A stretch of DNA of 64,000 bases from contig JABWCI010000003.1 of assembly GCA_013368515.1 (NCBI GenBank), positions 1 to 64,000 on the forward strand, given 5' to 3'. A model generated the notes under the pieces. The model had not been told where the DNA came from. It saw only the letters and a list, made by a program, of their open reading frames with translations, and made no database searches. This document shows positions 11,662-24,835 of the stretch, one piece after another (the first letter of the stretch is position 1; every line of letters begins with the position of its first letter). Origin of the DNA: Candidatus Altimarinota bacterium (GTDB lineage: Bacteria; Patescibacteriota; Gracilibacteria; BD1-5; UBA6164). A program made the translations under genes and the position numbers.

Positions 11662-13572
11662 ATGTCAAAAAAAAATATAGTTAATTATAGAAAAATTTTC
11701 ATTTCTTTATTATGGGAGCAACTAAATACGGATTGTAATCCATACTACAGATGAATATGAAATAACAATATGTATTCTCTTATTAAAGATTTTATATACT
11801 ACTTAAATTTAGAAAAATCTTTAATAAGACAACCTCAAATCAATATTTTATTAGAGGAATTTTTAAATTTAATTGATTGAGATATTGTTTTTAATTCAAA
11901 TTTTAGAAAAAACTCTAATGAAATAATTTATGATATAAAAGAAAATAAAAATGATTTAGATATTATTAAATTAAAAAAGAATTTAATAATTATTTTTAAA
12001 TATTTTAATAATGATGATAAATATATAAAAGCATTATTAGGTATAATTAATTGATATCTAAACGAGGAATTATATCTAGAAGAATATGAAAATAATTATG
12101 ATAAAAATGTTACTAAACTTAAAAAATTAACTTTTATTTTTATTTCATTCTTAAGAGATGAGATTTGAATTTCTAGAAAATATTTAGAATTTTTAAGAGA
12201 AAATAATTTAAACAACATTGATGCTTCAAACTCAATACAATTTAATCATTGATTTTCACAATTCACAAAATTATTTTTTTGAGACAAACAAGAATATAAA
12301 GTTTACTTTAAAATACAAATTTGAAGTATTCAAGCAAATAAAAGAAAAATAGAAAAAAAGAATATAAAATATGTGATTGAAAAAATAGAAGATGATAAAA
12401 TAGAATATATTAGTGATATAAATAATGAAATAAGCTGAAAAGAAATAAAAGATTCTTTTAAAGAAAGAAAAAATGATTTTATTAAAGAAGATGATAGTAT
12501 ATTTTTTATTTGTATAAGAATAAATTGAAAAGATATACACTCAATTTATAAAAAAGCTAAAGAACATATAAATAGAATATTAGATACTTTTTTATATGAA
12601 TTTAATGCATTAAAATTAAATATATCTCCAATTTCATTATTATCAAATAATGAAAGAATTTTCATTGTAGATGATTGATATTCTGAATATGTAAATAGAA
12701 AAAAGTGAAATGAACATAATATAATTTCATTAAATAAAATACTAAATAGTGAAAGTTATGATTTTGACACAAGAAGTAAAATTTCAAATAGTATAAAATA
12801 TTATAAACTATTTTTAGCAAGTGAAAATTCTGAAGTTAAATTGCTAAATTTATGGATAGCTTTAGAATCATTATTTTCATGAATAGATTCAAGCGATGGA
12901 TCATTTGAAAAATTAAAATCTTTTATTCCAAAATTAATATCAATGAATCTTATGAAAAATTATTTTGATGAATTTCAAAATTTTATTTTACATAGAATTG
13001 AAATGGAAAATGAAAATGAAAGTAAATATAAAAATCATAATAAAATAAAAAATATAATAAGTCGTTCTAATAAAGTGAAGGATAATTTTTGAGAAGATAA
13101 TGAGAAGTTTAATAACGTATGAATATTTAAATATTTTATAACTAATGACTTTACTGAGATTGAAACTTTACTACATAATCCCTATTTTATACAAAAATAC
13201 AAAAGATTAAAAAATCTAATAGAGATAGATAAGGATTGAACATATAAAAGACTTCATATTTTTTTAAAAAGATATGAAAATGAAGTAAAATGGATATTAA
13301 CTAAAATCTATAGATATAGAAATTATATTGTTCATTGATGAAAAAAAATTGATACAAATATAATTATAAATGATTTAGAATTTTTTTATTTGGAATTAGT
13401 TGATGATATTTTAGATAAAATTTGATGCAATTATTTATATATAAATTCTCTTGATGAATATTTTTCTAGAGTAAATAGATCTTATAACTTATATGATAAA
13501 TGAATTAATAATAGATTAAAAGACCATAATATTTCTTATAAAAATACTGTATTACCTTATATTGTCTATTAA
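11662..13572 (+). CDS. large HEPN-like protein, probable defence factor
   Basis: A 636-residue protein rich in Asn, Lys and Ile. The C-terminal third has LNLWIALESLFSG (about residue 394) and RNYIVHGG (about 552), which resemble the conserved helix and the R-X4-H catalytic motif of HEPN (Apea-like) ribonuclease domains. The N-terminal two thirds are not recognised. HEPN proteins are common toxins or effectors in anti-phage systems, and it lies between a Dam-type methylase and a DUF262-HNH protein, which suggests a defence role. The assignment rests on two motifs seen by eye. Confidence 0.6.
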
Positions 13573-13667
13573 TTATATAAAATATATTATAATGATTTTT
13601 ATATTTTATCTATGGCTTATATACTTAAATCTAATGAAAGAAGGTTTTAACTTTTTAATATAAAACT

Positions 13668-15053
13668 ATGAAAGAGATAAATGAAGAATTAATAAAAGAA
13701 AAAATAGTAGCTGAAATAGAAGAAGAAAACTATGAGGAAGAAATTGAACAAGACAATGAATCAACTGAAATGGATGAAAATAATAGAAATATTATATGGC
13801 AACCAAAAGATATAACTATCAGAGAATTTTTATCAATGAAACAAGATTGAGATTTAATACTACAACCAGATTATCAAAGAAATTTCGTAATGAATCAAAA
13901 ACAATCTAGTAGATTAATTGAATCAATATTGATGGATGTACCTCTTCCTGTTATATACTTAAATGAAGAAAAAGATTGAAGATATAGTGTTATTGATTGA
14001 CAACAAAGATTAACCTCATTTTTAACTTTCATTGAAGAAAAAGTTTTTTGAACTAATAAACAATTTAAATTAGTTTGATTAAATATATTAAAAGAATTAA
14101 ACTGAAAAGCTTTTTCTCAATTAGAAAAAGAAAGTCAAAATAAAATTAAAACAACAACTCTTCATACAATAATAATAAAAAAAGAATCTAATGAGGATAT
14201 TAAATTTGAAATTTTTGAAAGACTAAATACTTGATCAATCAAATTAAATGAAGATGAAATAAGAAATACAGTTTATAGATGAAAATATATGGACTTATTA
14301 TCAGAATTAGAAGATAACGAAATTTTTCATAAGCTTGTTAGAAAAGATAATTATAAAAATAGAATGATTTATAGATGAATGATTTTAAGATTCTTTGCTT
14401 TATATGAAAAATCATACTTAAACTACAAGCCTAGCATTAAACAATTTTCAAATAAACACTTAAGAGAATTTAGAAATCTTTCAGATGAAAAAATTAAGGA
14501 ATATAGAGAAGTTTTCAAAAATACTACAGAATTAGTTTATAGTATTTTTTGAGAAAATGCTTTTAGAAGATATATTCCTTGAGATAATGATAATATAAAT
14601 TGATATTGGGCACTAACTAGAATAAATATGGCTATTTATGATATTCAAATGTGTTGTTTTGCTAAATATACAAAAAATCAAATTATACAAAAAGTAGATA
14701 TTATTAGAGAAGAATTTATAAAATTAATGTGTAATAATCAAAAATTTATAGATTGCATATTAAATCAAACAAGTAATAAAGAACAATTACAAACAAGGTT
14801 TAAAATATGGTTTGAGAAATTAGAAGAAATTATTTGATTACCTAAAGAAGAAAATAGGATATTTCCTTATAATATTAAAAAATCACTATTTGAATTAGAT
14901 AAAACTTGTAAAATTTGCTGACAACAAATATCATCAATTGATGACTCTGAAGTAGATCATATAATACCATTTTCAAAATGATGAAAAACAGATATAAATA
15001 ATGCACAATTAGCTCATAGGTATTGTAATAGACAAAAAAATAATAATATTTAA
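13668..15053 (+). CDS. DUF262 + HNH endonuclease (GmrSD-like)
   Basis: A 461-residue protein. An acidic N-terminal tail (about 1-40) is followed by a DUF262 domain with LQPDYQRNFV and the signature DGQQRL (about residue 110), whose glycine is encoded by UGA. The C-terminus carries an HNH nuclease: CKICGQQI (about 414), EVDHIIPFSKGG, then HRYCNRQKNN. This layout matches GmrSD-type type IV restriction enzymes, where DUF262 is thought to bind or hydrolyse nucleotide and HNH cuts modified DNA. It stops 11 bases before the next nuclease gene. A second DUF262-HNH gene lies at 31983. Confidence 0.9.
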
Positions 15054-15064
15054 TAATTTAAATT

Positions 15065-15613
15065 ATGATAGAATGATGAACTTGATGATGAAATACTAAA
15101 ACTTGATTACATTTTGAAAGTAAAGTTTCTTTTGAACAACTTTTAGAAAATCTAGATTGATATGAGGTTAAAAATAAAAAATGAGTTAATGACTCTTTTG
15201 AGGTATTTTTTGATTGAAATAAAGTAGCTGAAACATATAAAAAACATGCATTATACAAATGACTATTAGAACCTAAATGAATAGAATATAAAAAAATAAT
15301 TTCAAAAAAACTTCTACCAGATAATGCAATCTATGTTATATCAAATGATACTTTATTTATTATTGAAATAAAATATCAACAAGTAGCTTGATCAGTTGAT
15401 GAAAAATTACAAACTTGTGATTTTAAAAATAAACAATATAGAAGATTATTTAAACCTTTATGAATTGATGTAAGATATTGTTATGTTTTAAGTGAATGGT
15501 TTATGAAGTCAGAATATAAAGATGTTTTAAATTATATTCAAGCAATGGATTGTCATTATTTTTTTTGAGAATTACCATTAGAATTTTTATGATTACCAAT
15601 AAAAAATAATTAA
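15065..15613 (+). CDS. PD-(D/E)XK restriction endonuclease-like protein
   Basis: A 182-residue protein with an N-terminal GGTGGGNTKTGLHFE stretch and the core DTLFIIEIKYQQ (about residues 94-105), a clear (D)-EXK motif, followed by AGSVDEKLQTCDFK. This pattern is typical of type II restriction endonucleases of the PD-(D/E)XK fold. It lies 11 bases after the DUF262-HNH gene and close to a methyltransferase that could protect the host site. UGA is used five times in the first 30 residues, so the start would be missed under the standard code. Recognition sequence unknown. Confidence 0.72.
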
Positions 15614-15687
15614 ATTTTCTTCTTGCATTAAAATAATATTTGTATATAATTTGTATATATAAATATTATTTTTTTATTATATATTTT

Positions 15688-15939
15688 ATGGAAAATAAAT
15701 TTAAAAAATTATACTATTTAGAAAATATAGATAGTGATGATTTTACTCCTGAAATGGAAAGAAATTTTATTTTTTGTGGTAGAAATTGGTGATTTTATTT
15801 TACTAAAAAAGTCTCTTCTGATTGTGAAAAATTGGAAAATGTAGAATTGGTAAAATGAGATTTTTCTAAAAAAGATACTTCTTGGATTGATTATGATAAT
15901 GAATTAGATTTAAATTTAATATATTCTACAAATGTCTAA
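15688..15939 (+). CDS. 83-residue protein overlapping the methyltransferase start
   Basis: A short acidic protein from ATG to TAA whose last eight bases overlap the next gene, so the two are translationally linked. Aromatic-rich middle (FCGRNWGFYF) and acidic C-terminal half. No family recognised. A possible promoter with TATAAT-like boxes lies in the AT-rich stretch before it. It might be a control or accessory protein of the restriction-modification pair, but this rests only on position. Confidence 0.6.
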
Positions 15940-16732
15940 AAAATTAAAAACTCCTCCTATAGATTTCGAACAAGAGTGTTCAACAGTTTGGTCTTTTCCT
16001 AGGAGAGGAAATTGGCTTACTCATAATAGTAAATGGAGATGAAATTGGTCGCCAGAAGTAGTTAGAAACCTTATTTTGAGATATTCAAAACAAGGCGATA
16101 CTATTTTGGATCCGATGATTTGATGAGGTACAACAGCTATAGAATCAAAAATATTAAATAGAGATTTAATATGCTATGATATAAATCCAGAAGCAATAGA
16201 GTTAACAAAAAGTTTACTTGATTTTGAAGATGTATGATTAGAAAGAATAAATGAATGTCTGAAAGAACATCATGAAAAAACTAAAAAATGGTGAAAAGTA
16301 GAAATACTAAATCACAATGCAACTATTAAAAATGACAATATAAAAGATGAAAGCATAGATTTTATACTTATGCATCCACCATATGCAGATATAATAAAAT
16401 ATAGCAATTGAATAGAGTGAGATTTATCTCAAATACATAATATAGATAAATTTTGTGATGAAATAGAAAAAGTAGCAAATGAGAGTTTTAGAGTATTAAA
16501 ACCTTGAAAATATTGTGCTATTCTTATGTGAGATACTAGAAGAGAAAAGATGTATATACCTCTAGCATTTAAAGTAATGGATAGATTTCTGAAATCATGA
16601 TTTGCTCTAAAAGAAGATATAATCAAAGTACAACATAATTGTAAAGCAACTTGATTTTGGGTAAAAAAAAGTAAAGAAGCCAATTTTTTACTTATCATGC
16701 ATGAACATTTATTTATTTTCAAAAAAATATAA
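15932..16732 (+). CDS. site-specific DNA methyltransferase (type II)
   Basis: SAM-dependent DNA methyltransferase, 266 residues. N-terminal TVWSFPRRGNWLTHNSKWRG and SPEVVRNLIL are typical of a common N4-cytosine/N6-adenine methylase group. Motif I reads LDPMIGGGTT (about residue 53, where the family usually has CGSGTT), and the catalytic motif reads MHPPYADIIKYS (about 148). It starts inside the preceding 83-residue gene and is probably the protecting enzyme for the nuclease at 15065. A symmetric terminator follows. Confidence 0.88.
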
Positions 16733-16734
16733 AC

Positions 16735-16767
16735 TAAAAAACTTCCTTATAAATAAGGAAGTTTTTT
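16735..16767. terminator. bidirectional terminator after the methyltransferase
   Basis: AAAAAACTTCCTTAT and ATAAGGAAGTTTTTT form a hairpin with A and T tracts on its two sides, so it can act in either direction. Confidence 0.88.
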
Positions 16768-16779
16768 CTTTTTAAAAAG

Positions 16780-16940
16780 TTGAACCCCAGCCGAAGCTGG
16801 GGTGGTTGGAGCTTTCGCTCAAATCTCTTGGTCAGATTTCGACCGGCCTCTTTGGATCAGTTACCTAACCAAATTCCGCACCATTTCCGGCACAGAGAAG
16901 CCTTTGCGTTCTTGTCGACGGAACGAAATCTTTCCAAAAA
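16780..16940 (-). ncRNA. candidate structured RNA, GC-rich
   Basis: About 150 bases with far higher GC than the flanks. Read on the minus strand it folds into several hairpins: CCCCAGC-TTCG-GCTGGGG (UUCG loop, followed by TTCAACTTTTT, terminator-like), GAGC-GAAA-GCTC (GNRA loop), GGTC..GACC, TTTGG..CCAAA, GTTC..GAAC, plus a pairing of GGC-CTCT with AGAG-GCC. Stable tetraloops occur only on this strand, which sets orientation. I could not match it to tmRNA, RNase P, SRP, 6S or a known riboswitch. It may instead be the remnant of foreign DNA. Confidence 0.5.
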
Positions 16941-16983
16941 ACTTTTTTTTGTTTTTACTATAAAAAATATACAATTATTTCTT

Positions 16984-17009
16984 GCATATCTTTACAAAAT
17001 ATTTACAAT
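16984..17009 (+). promoter_or_regulatory. possible promoter abutting the 17010 start
   Basis: TTGCAT followed after 16 bases by TACAAT, which touches the ATG at 17010. If real, the transcript would be leaderless or translation would start further in. Confidence 0.4.
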
Positions 17010-17519
17010 ATGGATAATTTAAAGTATCTCCTAACTTTAGAATATATGTGAAAAATTTTATGACAATGAAGATTTCCTAAACATAACCACACAACACCTC
17101 AAAATATTGATTTTACAGTATTATGACAAAATATAGTATTATTAAAAAAATGAGTCTATCCTGAAAAAATAAATAGTTTTGTAGAAGAAATAATAGAAAG
17201 AATTAATATAGTTATAAAATGAGCTATAAATGATTTTACACAACAATTTAATGAATCTTGAACTAAGTTTAATTGATTATCAACAAAAGAAGAACTATCA
17301 TTATCAGAAGAAATGACTAAATTATTCAATGAGATGCTTTTAAGTGCTCTATTATTCAGTGAAGAGTTTTGATCAAAAATGAAAAGCAAAAATATAACTA
17401 TTACAAATGATGTTAAATTAATGTATATTTATGATTCTTTACAGCCATACAAAGAAAGAATAACTCAATTATTAAATAATACATTTACTCAAAAAAAATA
17501 TAGTTTCTTAAAATATTAA
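17010..17519 (+). CDS. unknown protein, 169 residues
   Basis: Mostly helical-looking, with an N-terminal segment GKILGQGRFPKHNH and an acidic middle. It ends three bases before the next gene, which carries a similar early string (IGIGRFPEK), so the two may be related or act together. No family recognised. It sits just downstream of the candidate RNA and of the accessory island. Confidence 0.65.
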
Positions 17520-17522
17520 AAT

Positions 17523-18005
17523 ATGACAAACATAATTTGAATAGGTAGATTTCCTGAAAAAGTGATCGAAAATACTAGAGAAGCTAGTGATGAAGAATTG
17601 AAATGAAAAGTAATAAAAATACCAACAAGATTTAATAAAGAAAGAGAAATAGAATGAAAAATAAATGAATTACAAGACTTAATTATAGAAATAATTGATA
17701 GAATAATAGATGATTGAATAGATGATTTCTTGATGTATTCAAGAGAAAAAATTGATGATAATGTAGAATTGGATTTAAGAAAAAGAGAATTACTTAAACA
17801 CACTACAAAAATCTGGGATCAAATGTTTTTAAAATCTCAATGAATTGAAGAAGCAATTGACCTTGTATGAAATGATGAAGAAGTCTGAGTTGAATTTAAA
17901 CCAGAATATATACTGTGAGCTGTAGAATGATTATTAAATAATTATAGGGATAGAGTTTTTAAAGAACTTATTAGAAATGAAAACAAATTTAAAAATAATA
18001 GATAA
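17523..18005 (+). CDS. unknown protein, 160 residues
   Basis: Charged, helix-rich protein starting three bases after the previous stop and ending two bases before the CoA-binding gene, so the three genes form a tight unit. The opening IGIGRFPEKV resembles the GQGRFPKH of the upstream protein. Long glutamate/lysine/isoleucine stretches (about 45-75) suggest a coiled helix. No family recognised. Confidence 0.65.
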
Positions 18006-18007
18006 TT

Positions 18008-18370
18008 ATGAAAATAGCACTAGTTTGAGCATCAAATGATACTGAAAAATATGGAAATAAGATACTGAAAGATTTAATTAAAAAAGGACATACAGTATAT
18101 CCTATTAATACAAAAGAAGATTATATAGAAAATATAAAAGCTTATAAATCTTTATCTGAAGTAAATGATGATTTTGAAATAGTAAATTTTGTAGTAAAAC
18201 CTGAAATAACACTACAAATATTAGAAAAAAATATAGAAATACTGAGGAATAAAACTATTTGGTGTCAGCCAGGTGCAAGTGACGATTTAGTAATTGATTT
18301 TCTAAAAAATAATTTTACTCATTATATAACAGATAGTTGTATAATAATACAAGATATAAAAAAGAGCTAG
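18008..18370 (+). CDS. CoA-binding domain protein (YccU-like)
   Basis: A 120-residue Rossmann-like protein. The N-terminus KIALVGASNDTEKYGNKI matches the nucleotide-binding loop of the CoA_binding_2 family, and VYPINTK and WCQPGASDD match later conserved parts. Such small proteins bind CoA or a nucleotide; their cellular role is poorly known. It ends at TAG inside the left arm of a strong terminator and is the last gene of a three-gene unit. Confidence 0.85.
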
Positions 18371-18391
18371 ATAAAATAGCTCTTTTTTGAT
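18362..18391 (+). terminator. terminator after the CoA-binding gene
   Basis: AAGAGCTA and TAGCTCTTTTTT pair around a short loop; the stop codon lies within the left arm. Confidence 0.9.
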
Positions 18392-18442
18392 ATATTTTAA
18401 ATTTTATGTTAATATCTTATAAATAAATATAATAAAACAAAA

Positions 18443-19189
18443 ATGAACAAAGAACAACTTATAAAATTAACTAAAGAACTTATCTTTATCGCTGCAACTT
18501 ATGATAAAGAAGATAAGTCAGAACTATCAAATGTGAGTAAAAAACTAGAAGCTTACAAACAAAAAATAAACTCGAATGAAAAATATTCTCAAGTAGCTAT
18601 CAGTTTTATAGATGATATCGTCGATGATATAAAAAATAATAGGGAAATAAGACTAGACAATACAAAAAGCGATGATTATTTAGAAAATTATTTTATTACA
18701 AAAAATGAAGTAGATATATACAATGAGTTAATTGATATAAATCTTTACAATAAAATAATTGAAGAAAAGGATTTAGAAACTATAAAAAAACTAATATCTG
18801 AAATAGAACAAAATTATTATAAAAATATAATAAAATTGAGTACAAAAAATATATCGAAAAATCTTCTTATTTTTACATTATTTAAAAGAAATATAGTAAC
18901 AGAGCTTATAATTAGATTGTATAACAAGATAGAAAAAAATAGTCAATTATATGAAGAAAAAAAGAAGCTAGCAAATATATCTAAAAATTATAAATTATTC
19001 TTAAAAGAGATCTATAATTATGCTAATATATATTTAAAAAAATGAAAATTTAATACTCATTTTCTAGAATATAAATTTAATAATTGAGCTTTAGAACTAA
19101 AAGATAGCTATACAGATGCATCAAAGGTATGAATAAGAAATTGAAATAGATTTTTTGAATATGCTATGATTTTAAAAAATATAAAATAA
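18443..19189 (+). CDS. unknown helical protein, 248 residues
   Basis: Rich in Lys, Glu, Asn and Ile, with long predicted helices across residues 1-200 and only a few UGA codons, all in the last 50 residues. No signal peptide or clear membrane segment. I recognise no family. It is a single gene bounded by the terminators at 18362 and 19183. Confidence 0.75.
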
Positions 19190-19221
19190 GACTAACTTTT
19201 TTAAAAAGTTAGTCTTATTTT
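19183..19221. terminator. bidirectional terminator between 18443 gene and folA
   Basis: A near-perfect palindrome, AAAATAAGACTAACTTTTT mirrored by AAAAAGTTAGTCTTATTTT, shared by two convergent genes; it overlaps the stop of the plus-strand gene. Confidence 0.9.
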
Positions 19222-19222
19222 A

Positions 19223-19786
19223 TTAAGCATAAACATAATTTATCTTTTTATATACTTGAAAACTATATTCTATACCATTTTCAGTTTCATAATCAGTATA
19301 ACTTTCTAAAACAAAACTTTTTGGTACTCATGCAAAATGCACATCACAATTAAAATCTCATTTTACTCTTGTGATATAGATTCTTTCAAGAAGATCACTA
19401 TTTAAAGCATAATTATAAAGGTGTGCTCATCATATAATAAATATATTTTCTACATTTTCTTTTCATTCTAACTCACTTAAACAATGTTCTAAACTATTAA
19501 AGTATAAAACAAAGTTATCTATACTAGAACCAATATTATCTTTTTCTAAATCACTACTCAATATACAGTTAATTCTATCAGGTAGAGGTCTATATTTACT
19601 AGGAATTGATTTCCAAGTATTTTTTCACATTATTACAGCATTCATCTTTGCTAAATCATGAGTTTGTGTTGTGATTTTTTTAAAATATTTTAAATCGCTT
19701 GGTAGATTCCAAGCCAATTCTCAAGATTTTCCTATACCATTTTTTTCATCAACAGCCAAAATCATACTAAAACTTATATTTTCCAT
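19223..19786 (-). CDS. folA: dihydrofolate reductase
   Basis: Reduces dihydrofolate to tetrahydrofolate with NADPH; 187 residues. Seen are MILAVDEKNGIGKSGELAWNLP at the N-terminus (given in parts: MILAVDEKNGIGKS, ELAWNLPSD), MGKNTWKSIP for the NADPH loop and FIIGGAHLYN for the later glycine pair. It lies 19 bases downstream of thyA on the same strand, and the pair recycles the dihydrofolate that thymidylate synthase makes. Ends inside the region of a bidirectional terminator. Confidence 0.95.
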
Positions 19787-19805
19787 AATATATATTATTT
19801 AAAAA

Positions 19806-20732
19806 TTATACAGCAACAGGAGCAACTATCCTATCATGACTTTTATAATTTAAAAGTTCAAAATCTTCCCATTCTAATTTTTCTAAATCTTCTAAAGTTT
19901 TTATATCTTTTTTGATTTTTAATTCAGGAAGAGGAAAAGGTTCACGAGATAATTGAAGATTTACTTGATCTATATGATTATTGTAAATATGAGCATCTCA
20001 TAAAGTATGAGTAAAAACTCATGGAGTCAGTCAAGTTATTTTTGAGATAAGCAAAAGTAGAGTAGAATATGAGGCTATATTAAAAGGGACTCAGAGAAAC
20101 ATATCTGCACTTCTTTGATATAATTGAAGATTTAAAACATTGTTAGTTGTATCGACATTGAACTGAAAAAATGCATGACATGGAGGTAATAACATCTTGT
20201 CTATTTGAGGTGGATTCCAAGCTGAAACTATTATTCTTCTATTTGTTGGATTTATTTTTATTTGCTCTATTGCATTTTTTAATTGATCAACTCACTCTCA
20301 ATTAAAATTTCTCCATTGATGTCAGTAAACTGGTCATAAATCTCAATATTCTACAACAAAAGGATCATTTTCACTCAAAGATTTTATTTTTTCTATAAAT
20401 AATTTTTTCTCTTCATGCCAAGAATCACTATATTTTGGAAATTTTTTACCAAGTCAATTTGATTCAAGATAATTTTGAAATGGCCATTCATCCCAGATAT
20501 GTACATCTCTATCAACTAGATATTTTATATTTGTTTCTCATCTGATAAGCCAAATAAGCTCTACAACTATACCTCTTAAAAATGTTTTTTTAGTTGTAAC
20601 AAGAGGAAAACCCGCTCTTAAATCATATTTTGCTTGCATACCAAAAAGACCTCTAACTCAAGTACCAGTTCTATCATCTTTTCAGATACCATTATCTCTA
20701 ATATCTTTTAGTAAATCTAAATATTGTTTCAT
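19806..20732 (-). CDS. thyA: thymidylate synthase
   Basis: Makes dTMP from dUMP using methylene-tetrahydrofolate; 308 residues. Seen are DRTGTGVRGLFG near residue 20, the Arg-binding LIWLIRGETN, the active-site [11 protein letters not shown] with its cysteine (about residue 186), and [12 protein letters not shown] near the C-terminus. First gene of a thyA-folA pair; the divergent ftsH starts 157 bases away, so the gap must hold both promoters. Confidence 0.96.
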
Positions 20733-20889
20733 AAGAAAAATATAAAATAATAATTTATAACAATATAATCAAAATAATATAAAAGTAAATTAGTAAATAA
20801 TAAAATATATAAAAAACTCTGACTTTCTTTTGCAAAATACCATATTTTAAATAGAATAATTCTCGCAATATTAATAATTAATTTTGATA

Positions 20890-22764
<1,875 letters not shown>

Positions 22765-22765
22765 T

Positions 22766-22797
22766 AAAAAGCTAGCAAAAACTAGCTTTTTATATTT
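22766..22797 (+). terminator. terminator after ftsH
   Basis: AAAAAGCTAG and CTAGCTTTTT around a six-base A-rich loop, then T-rich sequence. Confidence 0.9.
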
Positions 22798-22841
22798 TTT
22801 TATATAGAATATTAAAAATTATATAATAATTATATTTTAAA

Positions 22842-23456
22842 ATGCATGAAATTATAGACGCAATAGTAAAAGTAGTATGAGATATGTGATATACTGGTAT
22901 ATTTTTAATGATGGTTTTAGAGTCTAGCTTTTTTCCATTTCCAAGTGAAGTAGCCATGATACCTGCTTGATATCTATCAAGTACTTGAGTTATGATTTTT
23001 TATATTGCTCTTATAGTATGAACTATATGAGCGTTGGTTTGAGCTAGTATAAATTATGTATTAGGTTATTATTTGTGAGAAAAAGCTATAAAAAAACTTA
23101 TAAATAAATACTGAAAATACTTGTTCATAAAATTAGAACACTACGAGAGATCAGAAAAATATTTCAAAGAGCATTGAGTAATAACAACATTTCTAGCTAG
23201 ATTTATAACAGTTGTAAGACAATTAATAAGTTTACCAGCCTGAGTATTTAAAATGAATATACCAAAATTTTTATTTTATACATGATTGTGAGCATGATTA
23301 TGGAATCTTATGCTTATGATAATAGGTTATATAGCTTGAGAAAATAGGGAATTAATAGCAAAATATAGTAAAGAATTACTTATTTCTTGAATATTATTTG
23401 TAATAATAATATGAATAATTTACTACTACATACATAAGAATAAAAAATGAAAATAA
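22842..23456 (+). CDS. DedA/VTT-family membrane protein
   Basis: A 204-residue integral membrane protein. The N-terminal half has FLMMVLESSFFPFPSEV and IPAGYLSSTG, and later FLARFITVVRQLISLPAG, the conserved helices of DedA proteins, which are linked to lipid-carrier recycling and membrane homeostasis. About five hydrophobic segments are visible. Its last 10 bases overlap the start of murD, so the two are co-translated. If it moves undecaprenyl phosphate it would fit with a peptidoglycan gene next door; that link is an inference. Confidence 0.92.
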
Positions 23457-24835
23457 ATAATTTAAATCAATTCAAAGATAAAAAAGTAGCCATTTTATGA
23501 TTTTGACTAGAAGGGAAGTCTTCCCTAAGTTTTTTAGAAAAAATATGAGTTTTAGATATAACTATATTGGATAAAAACGATATAGAAAATAAAAAAGAAA
23601 ACATAAAATATATAACTTGAGACTCTTATTTAGAAAACTTGAGTACTTTTGATATAATAATAAAAGCACCTTGAATATCTCCATATCAAAATAATTTATT
23701 ATGACTATCTAATAAAATAACAACTCAAACAGAGATTTTTACAAGTTTATATAGCTGAAAAATTATCTGAATCACAGGTACAAAATGAAAATCAACATTA
23801 TCAACTATAACATATCTTGCACTAAAAAATGCATGATATAAAGTAAAATTGGTATGAAACATATGAGCTCCAGTATTGGATGAAATAGATATAATAAACT
23901 GAGAAAAATATGATTATATAGTATATGAAATGTCATCATATATGCTTGAATGACTAAAACCAAAATTGTATATATGATTGGTAAACAATATATATGATTG
24001 TCATCTAGAATGGCATAATTGAATGAAAAATTATACATATTCTAAATTAAACATATTAAAAAACTCAAAACATAAAATTGCAAATATAGAGATCAAGGAT
24101 TTAATAAAAGATATAGACTGAGTTGAATATTTTTGAGAAGGTACAAATTATTTATACAAGGAAAAACAATTCTATATAGATTGAGCTTCTATATTAAAAG
24201 ACCAATGATTTCTGATAAATTGAGAACATAATAGATTAAATATAGTTTGAATTTTAGCTATTTTAAAACAAATTAAAAAAGATAAGTTTTGCTCATTATG
24301 GATATTATCTAGACTGGTAAATTGACTAAAACAAGCTCTGGAAAACTTTAAATGATTACCTCATAGGCTGGAAGAAATATGATTTTATAATAATATATTA
24401 TTTATAGATGATGGTATCGCAACAACACCTGAATCAACTATAGCTGCAATAAATACATATGAACAAAAAATTTGAACATTGTTTTTATGATGATATGATT
24501 ATGGTTTTGATTTTAAAAATCTAGTTGAAATTATTATAAAAAACAAAATTGAAAATATTGTATTATTTCCAGACAGCTGAGAAAAAATCTTTTGAGATGT
24601 AAGTCAATATGAATATGATAATGAATTTAAATTAAATATTAAATGATTAGATATAAATTTTATAAAAACTAGATCTATGGAATCCGCAGTTAAATTTGCA
24701 TACAAAAATACAAAACCTTGAATGATATGTTTATTATCAAATGCATCTGCAAGTTATGGTTTATGGTCATGATTTATAGAAAAATGAACTCAGTTTCAAA
24801 AATATATTAAACAATATTGAAACAAAACGATTTAG
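23447..24835 (+). CDS. murD: UDP-N-acetylmuramoylalanine-D-glutamate ligase
   Basis: Mur ligase that adds D-glutamate to UDP-MurNAc-L-Ala; 462 residues. The N-terminal Rossmann part opens with VAILGFGLEGKSS, the ATP loop is GITGTKGKST (about residue 107), then EMSSYMLEGL, NGEHNRLN and DDGIATTPES for the later conserved blocks. It overlaps the DedA gene by 10 bases. Its presence indicates that the cell makes its own peptidoglycan precursor at least in part. Ends at TAG. Confidence 0.93.

Noticed and set aside
16780-17022. Plus-strand 80-residue reading frame across the GC-rich block
   Set aside because: It begins in the hairpin and runs into AT-rich sequence and the promoter of the next gene; composition changes within the frame, and no family is visible.
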